A DNA stretch of 26,476 bases from JALOAT01 sp041677345 (GTDB lineage Bacteria > Pseudomonadota > Gammaproteobacteria > Thiohalomonadales > Thiohalomonadaceae): the NCBI GenBank assembly GCA_041677345.1, contig JBAYQE010000032.1:1-26476 (forward strand), given 5' to 3'. How positions within the stretch are numbered: position 1 is the stretch's first letter; the number at the start of each line of letters is the position of its first letter. Below are positions 7,167 through 14,578 of the stretch, in pieces. Position numbers and translations under genes: made by a program. The notes beneath the pieces are model-generated. The model saw only the letters and a program-made list of their open reading frames with translations, did no database searches and was not told the DNA's origin.

Positions 7167-8378
7167 CTACTTGCGCGGCTTGGCCTTGTTCATGCTTTCG
7201 CGCAGCAACTCCCCGAAGGAACCCACGGATTCCTGTGCCTTCGGTTTGGGTTTGCTGCGCCAGGCCTCGATGTCAGCCGCTTCGGTGTGGGCAGCGGCGT
7301 CCAGTGAGAGGGTGAGGCGGCGGCGTGCGGCGTCGACGGCGATCACCGTAGCCTCGATGGCGTCACCGGGATTGAGCACTTCCTTCGGATGGCTCACGCG
7401 GCGGCCGGTCCCCAGTTCACTGACGGGCACCAGGGCTTCCAGGCCCGGTTCCACTTCGACGAAGGCGCCGAAGGGTTGCAACCGGGTGACGGTGCCTTTG
7501 ATCGCGGTTCCGACAGGAAAGCGCTGCTCGGCGTCCTGCCAGGGATCGGCGGTGAGGGCACGGATGGAGAGGGCGATGCGTTCACCCTTGGCCGGGTTGT
7601 CGCTCTTTTCGATGCGCAGGACAGCCACTTCCACGTCTTGCCCGGGACTGAGTACGTCCTGGGGCCGGGTGCCGCGCCCGTAGGCCAGTTCGCTCACGTG
7701 GACCATGCCTTCCAGGCCACCCAGGTCCACGAAGGCACCGTAATCCTTGACCGACGTGACCTTGCCCTTGAGCACCAGGCCGACCTCCAGCCGGGTACGC
7801 AATTCCTCCGCCTGCCGGCGGGCTTCCTCGTCCAACAAGGCACGCCGTGAAAGCACCAGGTTGGGTCGGCGCCCGCCCTCGAACTTGGTGATGCGGAAAC
7901 TCAGTTTCTGGCCGATGAAGCCTTCGAGGTCGTCGACGAAGCGATTGTCCACCTGGGACGCCGGGCAGAAGCCACGCACGCCGGCTACCTGCACCTCGAG
8001 CCCGCCCTTGGTGACGGTGCTGACCGTACCTTCCACGGGGATGCCGTTACTGAAGGCCTGTTCCAAGCCGGCGGCATCGTGAACGGCGCGTCCATGGCCG
8101 CCGCCCAGGGTGAGGGTGCCGGTCAGGTCATCGCGGCTGAGCACCACACTTTCGATGCTGTCACCGACCTGGGGCATGGCCCCTTCGGTATCGGTCAGCT
8201 CAGCGATGTCGATGACGGCTTCGGCCTTGACGCCGAGGTCGACGAAGGCCAGTTCCGAACCGATGGAAACAATCCGGCCGCGGACCCGTTCGCCCACTTG
8301 GGGGAGTTTGTTGCCCTGGCCAGGATGTTCGCGCTCGAATTCGTTGAGCAGGGCGCTGAAGTCTTCGTGTTCTGTCAT
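7167..8378 (-). CDS. Four-S1-domain RNA-binding protein
   Basis: A 403-residue cytoplasmic protein made almost entirely of S1 (OB-fold) RNA-binding domains, at about residues 27-93, 110-179, 198-274 and 287-360. The third carries the classic 'VTSVKDYGAFVDLGGLEGMVHVSEL' pattern and the fourth 'VTRLQPFGAFVEVEPGLEALVPVSEL' (positions 207-231 and 297-322). Ribosomal protein S1 in Gammaproteobacteria has six such domains and about 557 residues, so this is a shorter paralogue of the kind often annotated as S1 RNA-binding domain protein. A charged Lys-rich tail follows. The start at 8378 has only a weak ribosome binding site (GGA). A role in translation or RNA turnover is inference from the domains. 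Confidence 0.85.
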   Translation of the reverse strand: MTEHEDFSALLNEFEREHPGQGNKLPQVGERVRGRIVSIGSELAFVDLGVKAEAVIDIAELTDTEGAMPQVGDSIESVVLSRDDLTGTLTLGGGHGRAVHDAAGLEQAFSNGIPVEGTVSTVTKGGLEVQVAGVRGFCPASQVDNRFVDDLEGFIGQKLSFRITKFEGGRRPNLVLSRRALLDEEARRQAEELRTRLEVGLVLKGKVTSVKDYGAFVDLGGLEGMVHVSELAYGRGTRPQDVLSPGQDVEVAVLRIEKSDNPAKGERIALSIRALTADPWQDAEQRFPVGTAIKGTVTRLQPFGAFVEVEPGLEALVPVSELGTGRRVSHPKEVLNPGDAIEATVIAVDAARRRLTLSLDAAAHTEAADIEAWRSKPKPKAQESVGSFGELLRESMNKAKPRK

Positions 8379-8955
8379 GGAATGTCCATTACCGGATGAT
8401 CGATGGTGTCAGCGGGACAGCGCCGGCTCGGTCCCGCATCGCAAGGTGCTGTCGCCTGACTGAAGTCGGTTCGGCTGCCGAACTGCGCAGCGGGGGCGGT
8501 GTGCAGCGTCGGGTTCGACATCCGTAATCTCGTTCCTACTTTCCGGATAGCGGCAGTGGGCCGCTCACCCTTTCCACAACCCCTTGCTCCCTCGTGCCGC
8601 GCTGTGCCCGTCACAGATCGGTATGATAGCGTTTAGCCGCTTGTTCCACTGCTTCCTGTGTCGTTCGGACATCGATGCGGGCAACTCCGCGATGGCGTGC
8701 GGGATATCCTCAACGAGCGGGATTGTTTCGTCTATGGGCATTTCAGCGATATTGGAAGGGGCGATCTTGTTTGCGCAGGCAAGCGCCTTTGGAACCGTTC
8801 GCCTGCCGGTCCGCAGGATCTCCGCTGTGGCGCGAATAACCGCGACTTGAGGCCCCACTTGTAGGAACCGAGGCGGGGGAATCCTGTCAGCGCGGCAAAA
8901 AAAAACCGGCCGCTTGTGCGGCCGGTTTGAAATGGCGGAGAAACACGCGTCTCGC
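8379..8955. other. 577-base gap; possible small minus-strand gene, unproven
   Basis: The gap contains the peroxiredoxin terminator (8897-8928) and the upstream region of the S1 gene. Between 8565 and 8858 a 97-residue minus-strand frame with a GTG start has a rather protein-like composition ('MPIDETIPLVEDIPHAIAEL' and 'SERHRKQWNKRLNAIIP'), but it has no ribosome binding site and no family I know. Plus-strand frames over the same stretch are also open. It could be a decayed or unrecognised gene. Confidence 0.35.
8897..8928 (-). terminator. Intrinsic terminator of the peroxiredoxin gene
   Basis: A GC-rich stem AACCGGCCGC (8904-8913) and GCGGCCGGTT (8918-8927) with a four-base loop. On the minus strand it is followed by a run of nine T (forward A run 8897-8905). 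This is a textbook terminator 28 bases after the peroxiredoxin stop codon. Confidence 0.93.
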
Positions 8956-9561
8956 TTACAGCTTCTCGGCGTTTGCAGCCAGGTATTCCGCCACGCCTTC
9001 CGGAGAGGCCTTCATGCCGCTCTCACCCTTCTTCCAGCCGGCGGGGCAGACTTCGCCGTGCTCTTCAGTGAATTGCAGGGCGTCGATCATGCGCAACATC
9101 TCATCCACGTTGCGGCCCAGGGGCAGGTCATTCACGACCTGGTGGCGCACCATGCCGCTGCGGTCGATCAGGAAGGAGCCACGGAAGGCCACGTCGCCAG
9201 CCGGGGTTTCCACATCGAAGGCCTTGGCGATGGCGTGGGTCAGGTCTGCCACCAGGGTGTAGCGCACGGGGCCGATGCCGCCCTTGTCCACCGGGGTGTT
9301 GCGCCAGGCGTTGTGGGTGAAATGCGAGTCGACGGATACACCGATCACTTCCACACCACGCTTGGTGAATTCCTCAATACGATGGTCGAAGGCCAGGAGT
9401 TCTGAGGGGCACACGAAGGTGAAGTCGAGCGGATAGAAGAAAACGACCGCGTACTTGCCCTTGGTCTCGGCGGAGAACTGGAACTCGTCGACGATGGTGC
9501 CGTTGGCGAGGACCGCAGGGGCGGTGAAATCAGGGGCCTTGCGGCCGACGAGAACTGCCAT
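8956..9561 (-). CDS. 2-Cys peroxiredoxin (AhpC/Tsa family)
   Basis: A 201-residue cytoplasmic thiol peroxidase that reduces hydrogen peroxide and organic peroxides. The peroxidatic Cys51 sits in 'FTFVCPSE' with the conserved Thr48, and the resolving Cys172 sits in 'GEVCPAGW', so it is a typical 2-Cys enzyme forming disulfide-linked dimers. The GGxG motif is present ('GGIGPVRYTLVAD') but the C-terminal tail ends 'AEYLAANAEKL' without the YF motif, which by family knowledge suggests an enzyme resistant to over-oxidation. The start is fixed by AAGGAGG six bases upstream. It is a single gene with its own terminator. No reductase (AhpF or thioredoxin reductase) is adjacent, so the electron donor is unknown. 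Confidence 0.95.
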   Translation of the reverse strand: MAVLVGRKAPDFTAPAVLANGTIVDEFQFSAETKGKYAVVFFYPLDFTFVCPSELLAFDHRIEEFTKRGVEVIGVSVDSHFTHNAWRNTPVDKGGIGPVRYTLVADLTHAIAKAFDVETPAGDVAFRGSFLIDRSGMVRHQVVNDLPLGRNVDEMLRMIDALQFTEEHGEVCPAGWKKGESGMKASPEGVAEYLAANAEKL

Positions 9562-10075
9562 GGTAGCCTCCTTGTGGCGTTCTAGAGGGAGTCTAAAGTC
9601 CGTGCATGCTAATGGGAAAACCTGCGCCGGTCAATTGCGTGTGAGGTGCGTCAACGACCATGTGCTGAGGTGGTTGCCCACGTGGCTGCTGCAACATTTC
9701 CCTTGTTAGGGCTCTCTGTAGGAATGTGCCGGTAGTCAGGATTGTGTGTGGGACTCGCCGCCGTGGGTCGCCATGATGTTTCGGCCGATGGTGGCGGTGA
9801 TGTGGGTGAGTCTGCCGTCACCCATGGGGAGGGACCGTCTTTTCCTGGTGTTCCGATACAGATGCTCCCCCTGGTTTCGTAATGCGGATACAGATAATCC
9901 GTATCCTGATTCCTGCGCATCCCTGAAACGCACGATGAATGCCGCCTGTTCCCGGCCGCCAAAAAATGAAACGACCGGCCGTTTCCTGACATCGCTGCCG
10001 TTGTCACTGGTACAATTCCTGTGTTTTACGGCGTCGCCATGGTGGCGATGCCCCAACATGGAGCATGAACAAGAC
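9562..10075. other. Intergenic region upstream of the cytochrome gene, with small repeats
   Basis: About 514 bases between divergent genes, without a supportable gene. It holds a direct repeat GATACAGAT (9855-9863 and 9887-9895, 32 bases apart) and an inverted pair GGATAC and GTATCC (9886-9891 and 9901-9906). A TACAAT at 10011-10016, 18 bases after TGACAT, is a possible plus-strand promoter for the cytochrome. The open frame running into the cytochrome from 9746 has no family resemblance before the signal peptide. Confidence 0.45.
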
Positions 10076-10522
10076 ATGAAGAAACTGCCTCTCATCCTTG
10101 CCGGTGCGATCGCCCTCGGCGCCACTGCGTCTGTCTCTGCTGATCAGTTCGAAGACGCCGTGAACTACCGCAAGGCGGCTTTCCGCCTGATGAAGGCCAA
10201 CTTCGGCCCCATGGGTGCGATGGTGGAAGGCAAGATGCCGTTCGACAAGGACGTGTTCGCCAGGCGTGCGGCAAACCTGAGCGCGCTCGCCGATATGCCC
10301 TGGGAGCATTTCATCGAAGGGTCCGATATGGGTGAAACCAAGGCCAAGCCCGAGGTGTGGAGCAAGGCTGCCGACTACAAGGCCGAGGTCGACAAGTTCG
10401 AGTCCGCCGTCGCGGAGCTTGCCGTGGTGGCCAAGAGCGACGACCAAAAGGCCATCAAGGCGGCCTTCGGCGCCACCGCCAAGACTTGCAAGTCCTGCCA
10501 CGACGATTTCAAGAACAAGTAA
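10076..10522 (+). CDS. Periplasmic cytochrome c'/c-556 family protein
   Basis: A 148-residue precursor. The signal peptide is 'MKKLPLILAGAIALGATAS' followed by 'VSA', with likely cleavage before Asp-Gln-Phe. The mature protein is four-helix-bundle-like and ends with the single haem motif CKSCH (Cys138, Cys141, His142), the C-terminal placement typical of class II cytochromes c. An early 'YRKAAFRLMKANFGPM' offers a possible Met axial ligand, which would make it c-556-like (six-coordinate, electron transfer) instead of a five-coordinate cytochrome c' that binds NO or CO; I cannot decide. The start at 10076 is chosen because the signal peptide begins there, although an ATG at 10058 precedes it. 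A strong terminator follows. Confidence 0.92.
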   Translation: MKKLPLILAGAIALGATASVSADQFEDAVNYRKAAFRLMKANFGPMGAMVEGKMPFDKDVFARRAANLSALADMPWEHFIEGSDMGETKAKPEVWSKAADYKAEVDKFESAVAELAVVAKSDDQKAIKAAFGATAKTCKSCHDDFKNK

Positions 10523-10540
10523 ATCGCCGGGCCTCCTTGA

Positions 10541-10569
10541 AAAGGGCCGCGTTCTACGCGGCCTTTTTC
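10541..10569 (+). terminator. Intrinsic terminator of the cytochrome gene
   Basis: Stem GGCCGCG (10545-10551) and CGCGGCC (10557-10563), five-base loop, then five T and C. It starts about 20 bases after the cytochrome stop codon, separating it from the following AsnC-domain gene. Confidence 0.9.
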
Positions 10570-10667
10570 TTGCAGCGCCCCGTCGCCGTAGTGTGTAGTC
10601 TGGATGTGATGCAGCGGACCCGGACACTCCGGGAAGAATTCAGCACTCAAGCGGAGGAGGACAGAAT

Positions 10668-10943
10668 ATGGTCACTGCCATTGTGCTCATCAAAGTGCAA
10701 CGCCAGCGCGTCAACGAAGTGGCCGCCGAACTGTCGGACCTGCCCGGCATCAGTGAGGTGTATTCCGTGGGCGGGCGTTACGACCTGGTGGCGATCGTCC
10801 GCGTGCCGAGCAACGAAGCCATGGCCGACATGGTCACCCATGACCTGCTGAAGGTGGAAGGCATCGTGGACACCGAAACCCTGCTTGCGTTCAAGGCCCA
10901 TTCTCGCCACGACCTGGAGCGCATGTTTTCCATCGGTGCTTGA
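10668..10943 (+). CDS. Stand-alone Lrp/AsnC ligand-binding domain protein
   Basis: A 91-residue protein consisting only of the RAM/AsnC_trans_reg effector domain found at the C-terminus of Lrp/AsnC regulators: 'MVTAIVLIKVQRQRVNEVAA', 'PGISEVYSVGGRYDLVAIVR', 'VEGIVDTETLLAF'. The DNA-binding helix-turn-helix half is absent and not encoded upstream. In the family this fold makes dimers and octamers that bind amino acids at the interface, and stand-alone versions are known and may sense ligands or modulate full-length Lrp proteins. The start has a strong GGAGGAGG upstream. It lies after the cytochrome terminator, so it probably has its own promoter, and converges with the flavocytochrome gene across the repeat region. 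Confidence 0.9.
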   Translation: MVTAIVLIKVQRQRVNEVAAELSDLPGISEVYSVGGRYDLVAIVRVPSNEAMADMVTHDLLKVEGIVDTETLLAFKAHSRHDLERMFSIGA

Positions 10944-11096
10944 AGCGCACGCCGTTGCGCGTTGAAAAGCCTTAACACGGGGGATACGGGGAACACGGGG
11001 ATCCATATTTCCCGTTGGAGCCGGTAGGTCACGTTGTGAAGCTACGTGACATCTTCTTCAGGCCGCTCGCTCCCACAAGACCCGCTCCACAAGGAA
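10944..11096. repeat. Start of repeat region: 'acggggaacacgggg' array and a diverged palindrome
   Basis: From about 10976 an array of 'acacggggga/tacggggaacacgggga' units is seen. A diverged copy of the dispersed palindrome follows at 11024-11050, with arms GTCACGT and ACGTGAC. Both are members of families found in other gaps of this window. Confidence 0.7.
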
Positions 11097-11553
11097 GTGC
11101 CGTAGGTCACGTTGCGAAGCTACGTGACATCTTCTGGCCGGGTTGTCACGTAGGCGCTGCGCGCCAACGTGACCTACGCCACCTGTGAGGTGCCGCTTCT
11201 CTCTCCCTTTGGGAAAGTGCTGCGGTGAGGGAATCGAAATCCTCAGTGCCGTAGGTCACGTTGCGAAGCTACGTGATATCTTTTGGCCGGGTTGTCACGT
11301 AGGCGCTGCGCGCCAACGTGACCTACGCCACCTGTGAGGTGCCGCTTCTCTCTCCCTTTGGGAAAGTGCTGCGGTGAGTGGATCGAAATCCTCAGTGCCG
11401 TAGGTCACGTTGCGAAGCTACGTGACATCTTCTGGCCGCGTTGTCACGTAGGCGCTGCGCGCCAACGTGACCTACGCCACCTGTGAGGTACCGCTTCTCT
11501 CCCTCTCCCTCTCCCTCCGGGAGAGGGCTGGGGTGAGGGGATCGAAATCCTCA
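11097..11553. repeat. Three tandem 149-bp repeats, each containing palindromic elements
   Basis: Units start at 11097, 11246 and 11395, exactly 149 bases apart. Each holds, in order, GTGCCGTAGGTCACG, a short inverted repeat, a long palindrome (first copy 11145-11177, GTCACGTAGGCGC paired with GCGCCAACGTGAC), a CTCTCCCTTTGGGAAAG hairpin and GATCGAAATCCTCAG. Units 1 and 2 are nearly identical. Unit 3 diverges at its end into a CTCTCCCTCCGGGAGAGGG element, and its last bases contain the stop codon of the flavocytochrome gene. It looks like local amplification of a gene's 3' flank. Confidence 0.92.
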
Positions 11554-12855
11554 GCGCATCTCGAACGCTTCGCGGTGGAAGCGCACCCGGCGTCCGAGGC
11601 GCCGCAGGCCGTCCTGCAAGCTGTCTCCGAGGCCGCTGGGCCCGCAGAACCACACCTCGGTGCGCGTGCCGTCGCCCGCCAGTTGCGCGGCATCGAGCGT
11701 GCATCCGCCCGGCGCTGCATGCACGTGCAGGCGCACGCCGGCAGCGGCGCACAGCGCCTCCAATCGGTCGACGAACGGGTCGGTGTCGCGATTGCGGATG
11801 CAATAATGCAATTCGGCGTCCACGGCCCGTTCCGGATGTGCGCGCAGGGCGTCGAGCCAGGCGAGGAACGGGGTGATGCCGATGCCGCCGGCGATCCAGA
11901 TCTGCCGCGCGTTGCGGTTGCTGCGCGTCATGTCGAAGCGGCCGTACGGCCCTTCCACCTGCACCGCCTGGCCCGTGGCGAGGCGCTGCGCCAAGCCGCG
12001 GGTGTAATCGCCCAGTCCCTTGATCTCGAACGTCACCTGGCGGTCGCCGCGATCGGCGCTCGCGATGGTGAAGGGGTGCGCACCCTCGTTCTCGTGCAAG
12101 GTGACGAAGGCGAACTGCCCGGCGCGATGGCCGCGCCAGGCGGCGTCGAGCTCGCAGGTCACCTCGGTGATGTCCGGGGCAGGGCTGGCCACGGCGACGA
12201 TGCGGCCGGCCACGCGGCGCCGACGCCCGATGCGGCCGGTCAGCGACAGCACCCCCGCAATGAGCCCTCCGGAAACGAGCAGCGCCAACAGCGCGCCGAT
12301 GGGCTGGCCCCAGTAGTCCGGCGGCGCAAGCACCACCGAATGGAACACCAACATGCCGTAGAGCACGGGCATGGCGCGGTGGAGCCAGCCCCAGAAGCGG
12401 TAAGGAAAGCGCTTCCACAAGGTCAGCACCAGCATGCCCAGCAGCAGATAGACGCCCCACTCGCCCAGGGCCTCGGCTGCATCGCGCAATGCCTCGGTAA
12501 ACCCCTCGAAGTCGTGCTTGCCGCGCCCGGCGCGACCCACCAGCGCCTTGAGCACGTCATCCGACATCTCGATGAGCCAGTGCAGCGCCGCGAACGTCAC
12601 CGCGAGGATGCCGCTCCACTTGTGCAACTGGTAGACCCGATCCATCCCTCCCAGCGGGCGCTCCAGCCAAACCGGGCGCAGGGAAAGCATCATGGCCAGG
12701 GACATGAGCGCGATGGACCACAGGCCGGTGAGGAACAGGGCCTCCTTGTAGACGCGCCAGGACAGCGAGGCGGAGGACACGTGTTCGGGCGAGGCGAGAC
12801 CGATGCCCCAGAGCAGGGTCACGAGGGCGAGGAAAGCGGCAATGAAGGTTTTCAT
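11551..12855 (-). CDS. Ferric reductase-like transmembrane flavocytochrome
   Basis: A 434-residue inner-membrane oxidoreductase that should pass electrons from NAD(P)H through FAD and haem across the membrane. The N-terminal half has about six membrane segments with candidate haem histidines (His78 'QLHKW', His92 'ALHWL', later 'GWLHRAMP' and 'LVFHSVVL'). The C-terminal half is a ferredoxin-NADP reductase module: FAD-binding 'HPFTIAS', nucleotide-binding 'GGIGITPFLAWLDAL', and 'VWFCGPSGLGDSL'. This is the COG4097 / FRE-NOX-like layout; the acceptor (ferric iron, oxygen or another) is not shown. The start at 12855 (AGGA about nine bases upstream) is preferred over 12975 because that extension runs through intergenic repeats. 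Its stop codon lies inside the third 149-bp repeat. Confidence 0.9.
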   Translation of the reverse strand: MKTFIAAFLALVTLLWGIGLASPEHVSSASLSWRVYKEALFLTGLWSIALMSLAMMLSLRPVWLERPLGGMDRVYQLHKWSGILAVTFAALHWLIEMSDDVLKALVGRAGRGKHDFEGFTEALRDAAEALGEWGVYLLLGMLVLTLWKRFPYRFWGWLHRAMPVLYGMLVFHSVVLAPPDYWGQPIGALLALLVSGGLIAGVLSLTGRIGRRRRVAGRIVAVASPAPDITEVTCELDAAWRGHRAGQFAFVTLHENEGAHPFTIASADRGDRQVTFEIKGLGDYTRGLAQRLATGQAVQVEGPYGRFDMTRSNRNARQIWIAGGIGITPFLAWLDALRAHPERAVDAELHYCIRNRDTDPFVDRLEALCAAAGVRLHVHAAPGGCTLDAAQLAGDGTRTEVWFCGPSGLGDSLQDGLRRLGRRVRFHREAFEMR

Positions 12856-13215
12856 GGCGACGTCCTGAAGCGGCGACAGTTTGATCGTGTGGCCGCAAGC
12901 ATGAACGGGGCACATGAACCGAGCCTTAAGAGGGACTGGGGAGAAACCACGGAGGCCACGGAGAAAAGACGCCATTCTCCTGGTCTTTCAGCCCTGGGCG
13001 TTTCTTGAGGCGGAGGGCTCGCCGAGCAAGAGAGGGTTTCTTCTCCGTGGCCTTTGTGGTTCATTGCGAACCGCCGGATGTCACGTAGGCGCGTTCGCGC
13101 CAACGTGACCTACGCATCCGCCTTGCTTGAAGCGCAGGGGGCGCCGAGCAAGAGCAGGTTTTTTCTCCGTGGCCTCTGGGGTTCAGAAAGGCGCCGACTG
13201 GTGCGGACCTTTCAC
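12856..13215. repeat. Repeat-filled gap between Rnk and flavocytochrome genes
   Basis: No gene. A 60-bp segment (13004-13063) is repeated without gaps at 13126-13185 with few differences; each copy ends in TTCTCCGTGGCC and a GTTCA. An inverted copy of the same motif lies at 12947-12969. Between the two direct copies sits a palindrome of the dispersed family (13080-13115, GTCACGTAGGCGCG and its partner). Confidence 0.8.
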
Positions 13216-13629
13216 TCAGCGGTGGAACTCGCCCGCACGTTCCGGCTGGTACACCACTTCCACGATGCGTACCTTCATCATGCCCCCGCCGGGACGCGGC
13301 CATTCGATGTGGTCGTCCTTGGACAGGCCCAGCAAGGCGCTGCCGACAGGGGCGAGGATGGAGATGCGTCCCGGGTTGCCGTCGATGTCCTTGGGATAGG
13401 CCAGGGTGAGGGTGAATTCCTCGCCGGTGGATTCGATGACGAAGCGCACCGTGGAATTCATGGTGACCACGTCGGGCGGAATCTTGTCCGGATCGACGAT
13501 TTCCGCCCGGTCAAGCTCGGCCTCCAGGGCGGCCTTGCCCGGAACGCCTTCCGCCGGCAAGGCTTCGAGCAAGGCCTCCAGACGGTCATAGTCCAATGAG
13601 GACAGGATGAGCTTGGGTTTTTCGTTCAC
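13216..13629 (-). CDS. rnk: Rnk, nucleoside diphosphate kinase regulator (GreA-like)
   Basis: A 137-residue cytoplasmic protein of the Rnk family: a short N-terminal helical part ('KPKLILSSLDYDRLEALLEAL') and a C-terminal GreA/GreB-type FKBP-like domain ('VTMNSTVRFVIESTGEEFTL', 'ISILAPVGSALLGLSKDDHI'). Rnk binds RNA polymerase in competition with Gre factors but lacks their coiled coil needed for transcript cleavage; it was named for its effect on nucleoside diphosphate kinase levels. The start is a GTG at 13629, preceded by GGAGAAAACAC. The frame continues upstream without family resemblance, so longer starts are rejected. It is a single gene, downstream of the cytochrome b gene on the same strand with a gap of 115 bases. 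Confidence 0.93.
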   Translation of the reverse strand: MNEKPKLILSSLDYDRLEALLEALPAEGVPGKAALEAELDRAEIVDPDKIPPDVVTMNSTVRFVIESTGEEFTLTLAYPKDIDGNPGRISILAPVGSALLGLSKDDHIEWPRPGGGMMKVRIVEVVYQPERAGEFHR

Positions 13630-13744
13630 GTGTTTTCTCCGTTTCCACTTGTTGATTATCGTCGTGAATCCTCCGCGGTGCGGTGAGGCTGCGCGGTGTT
13701 TCACAGGGGGGTAGGTGTGCCCGCCCGGGTGGGTGGGCGATGGC

Positions 13745-14431
13745 TTACGCGACCACGAGGTAGACCGCAGTCGCGCACAGCGCGAGCAGTATGGCGGCGA
13801 GTAGCGGATTGCCGCCCTCAGCGTCACTGGCGGATGCCCCGGCGGGCATCTCCTTACGTCCGGTGAACATGGCGATCACCAGATTTTCGCCTTGCACCAA
13901 CCGGTGCAGCACCACGGCTGAAACGTGCAGCGCGACCAGGACGAGCAGGACGTGGAACACGTCCTCATGCAGCCCAGTGAGCCAGTCACTGGTGTCCTTG
14001 CTCACCAGCCCGGCCAACGGACCCTCGAACAGGATGTCGTCATTGGTGAACAGGCCGATGCTGGCCTGCAGCAGCACCATGGCGAGCAGGGCCACGGCCA
14101 TCCAGCCGCCCAGCGGGTTGTGGCCGGCATGATATTCGCTGCGGCCGCGGAAAAAAGCGAGACTGTAACGCAGCACAGCGCCCGGTCCGCGTACAAAATC
14201 GGTGAAGCGGGCACGGGAATTCCCGACGAATCCCCACAGGATTCGGAACAGCACCAGTGCCAGCACGGCGTAACCGGCAAGGGCATGGACTTCGATAGCG
14301 TCGTCGAGGATCTCGGCGGTAATGAACAGCGTGACCATCAGGCCGACCAGGGACCAGTGAAAGAGCCGCACGGGCAAGTCCCATACGCGGATGTGCTGGA
14401 ACGGGTCGGAGGCGGCGGCAATCTCGGGCAT
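13745..14431 (-). CDS. Cytochrome b561-type di-haem membrane protein
   Basis: A 228-residue inner-membrane protein of the bacterial cytochrome b561 / Ni-hydrogenase cytochrome b-like family. The N-terminus 'VWDLPVRLFHWSLVGLMVTL' contains His25, a likely haem ligand; His49 in 'EVHALAGY' and the C-terminal 'HEDVFHVLLVLVALHVSAVV' give the rest. Four haem-bearing membrane helices are followed by a fifth hydrophobic segment at the extreme C-terminus ('LLAAILLALCATAVYLVVA'). Such proteins move electrons between quinone and periplasmic c-type cytochromes. The start at 14431 has AGAGGAGA upstream. It is divergent from purT; no obvious partner oxidoreductase is adjacent. Confidence 0.9.
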   Translation of the reverse strand: MPEIAAASDPFQHIRVWDLPVRLFHWSLVGLMVTLFITAEILDDAIEVHALAGYAVLALVLFRILWGFVGNSRARFTDFVRGPGAVLRYSLAFFRGRSEYHAGHNPLGGWMAVALLAMVLLQASIGLFTNDDILFEGPLAGLVSKDTSDWLTGLHEDVFHVLLVLVALHVSAVVLHRLVQGENLVIAMFTGRKEMPAGASASDAEGGNPLLAAILLALCATAVYLVVA

Positions 14432-14498
14432 GATGAATCTCCTCTGCAGACAACGGCACGACTTTACCAGAGACCGCGTCCCCGTGGCGGGGCAGGGC

Positions 14499-14514
14499 AC
14501 GCAAACGGGTGCAC
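14499..14514 (+). promoter_or_regulatory. Possible PurR box upstream of purT
   Basis: ACGCAAACGGGTGCAC matches 11 of the 14 informative positions of the enterobacterial PurR operator (ACGCAAACGTTTNCNT). It lies 65-80 bases before the purT start. No purR gene is in the window and many Gammaproteobacteria lack PurR, so this is weak. Confidence 0.28.
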
Positions 14515-14540
14515 GGCTCCTCCGGACAGGCGCGAGCGCG

Positions 14541-14567
14541 TATCATAGGCGCCGTTTTTCAAAACGG
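14541..14567 (+). promoter_or_regulatory. Possible purT -10 element and palindrome before purT
   Basis: TATCAT (14541-14546) is a plausible -10, though no -35 is clear. A perfect inverted repeat CCGTTTT-TC-AAAACGG follows at 14552-14567 and ends 12 bases before the purT ATG. It could be an operator at the transcription start or a hairpin in the leader. Confidence 0.45.
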
Positions 14568-14578
14568 ATACGTGTGTC

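Noticed and set aside
9746..10075. In-frame upstream extension of the cytochrome gene
   Set aside because: The extension has no family resemblance and would bury a clear signal peptide.
11097..11553. Considered as a CRISPR array
   Set aside because: Unit length is 149 bases, whole units repeat without unique spacers, and no cas genes are present.
12856..12975. N-terminal extension of the flavocytochrome
   Set aside because: The extra 40 codons run into an intergenic repeat, and a membrane-protein start with a ribosome binding site exists at 12855.
11467..13008. 513-codon plus-strand open frame
   Set aside because: It lies antisense to the flavocytochrome gene, has no family resemblance and a His/Gln/Arg-rich shadow composition typical of high-GC antisense frames.
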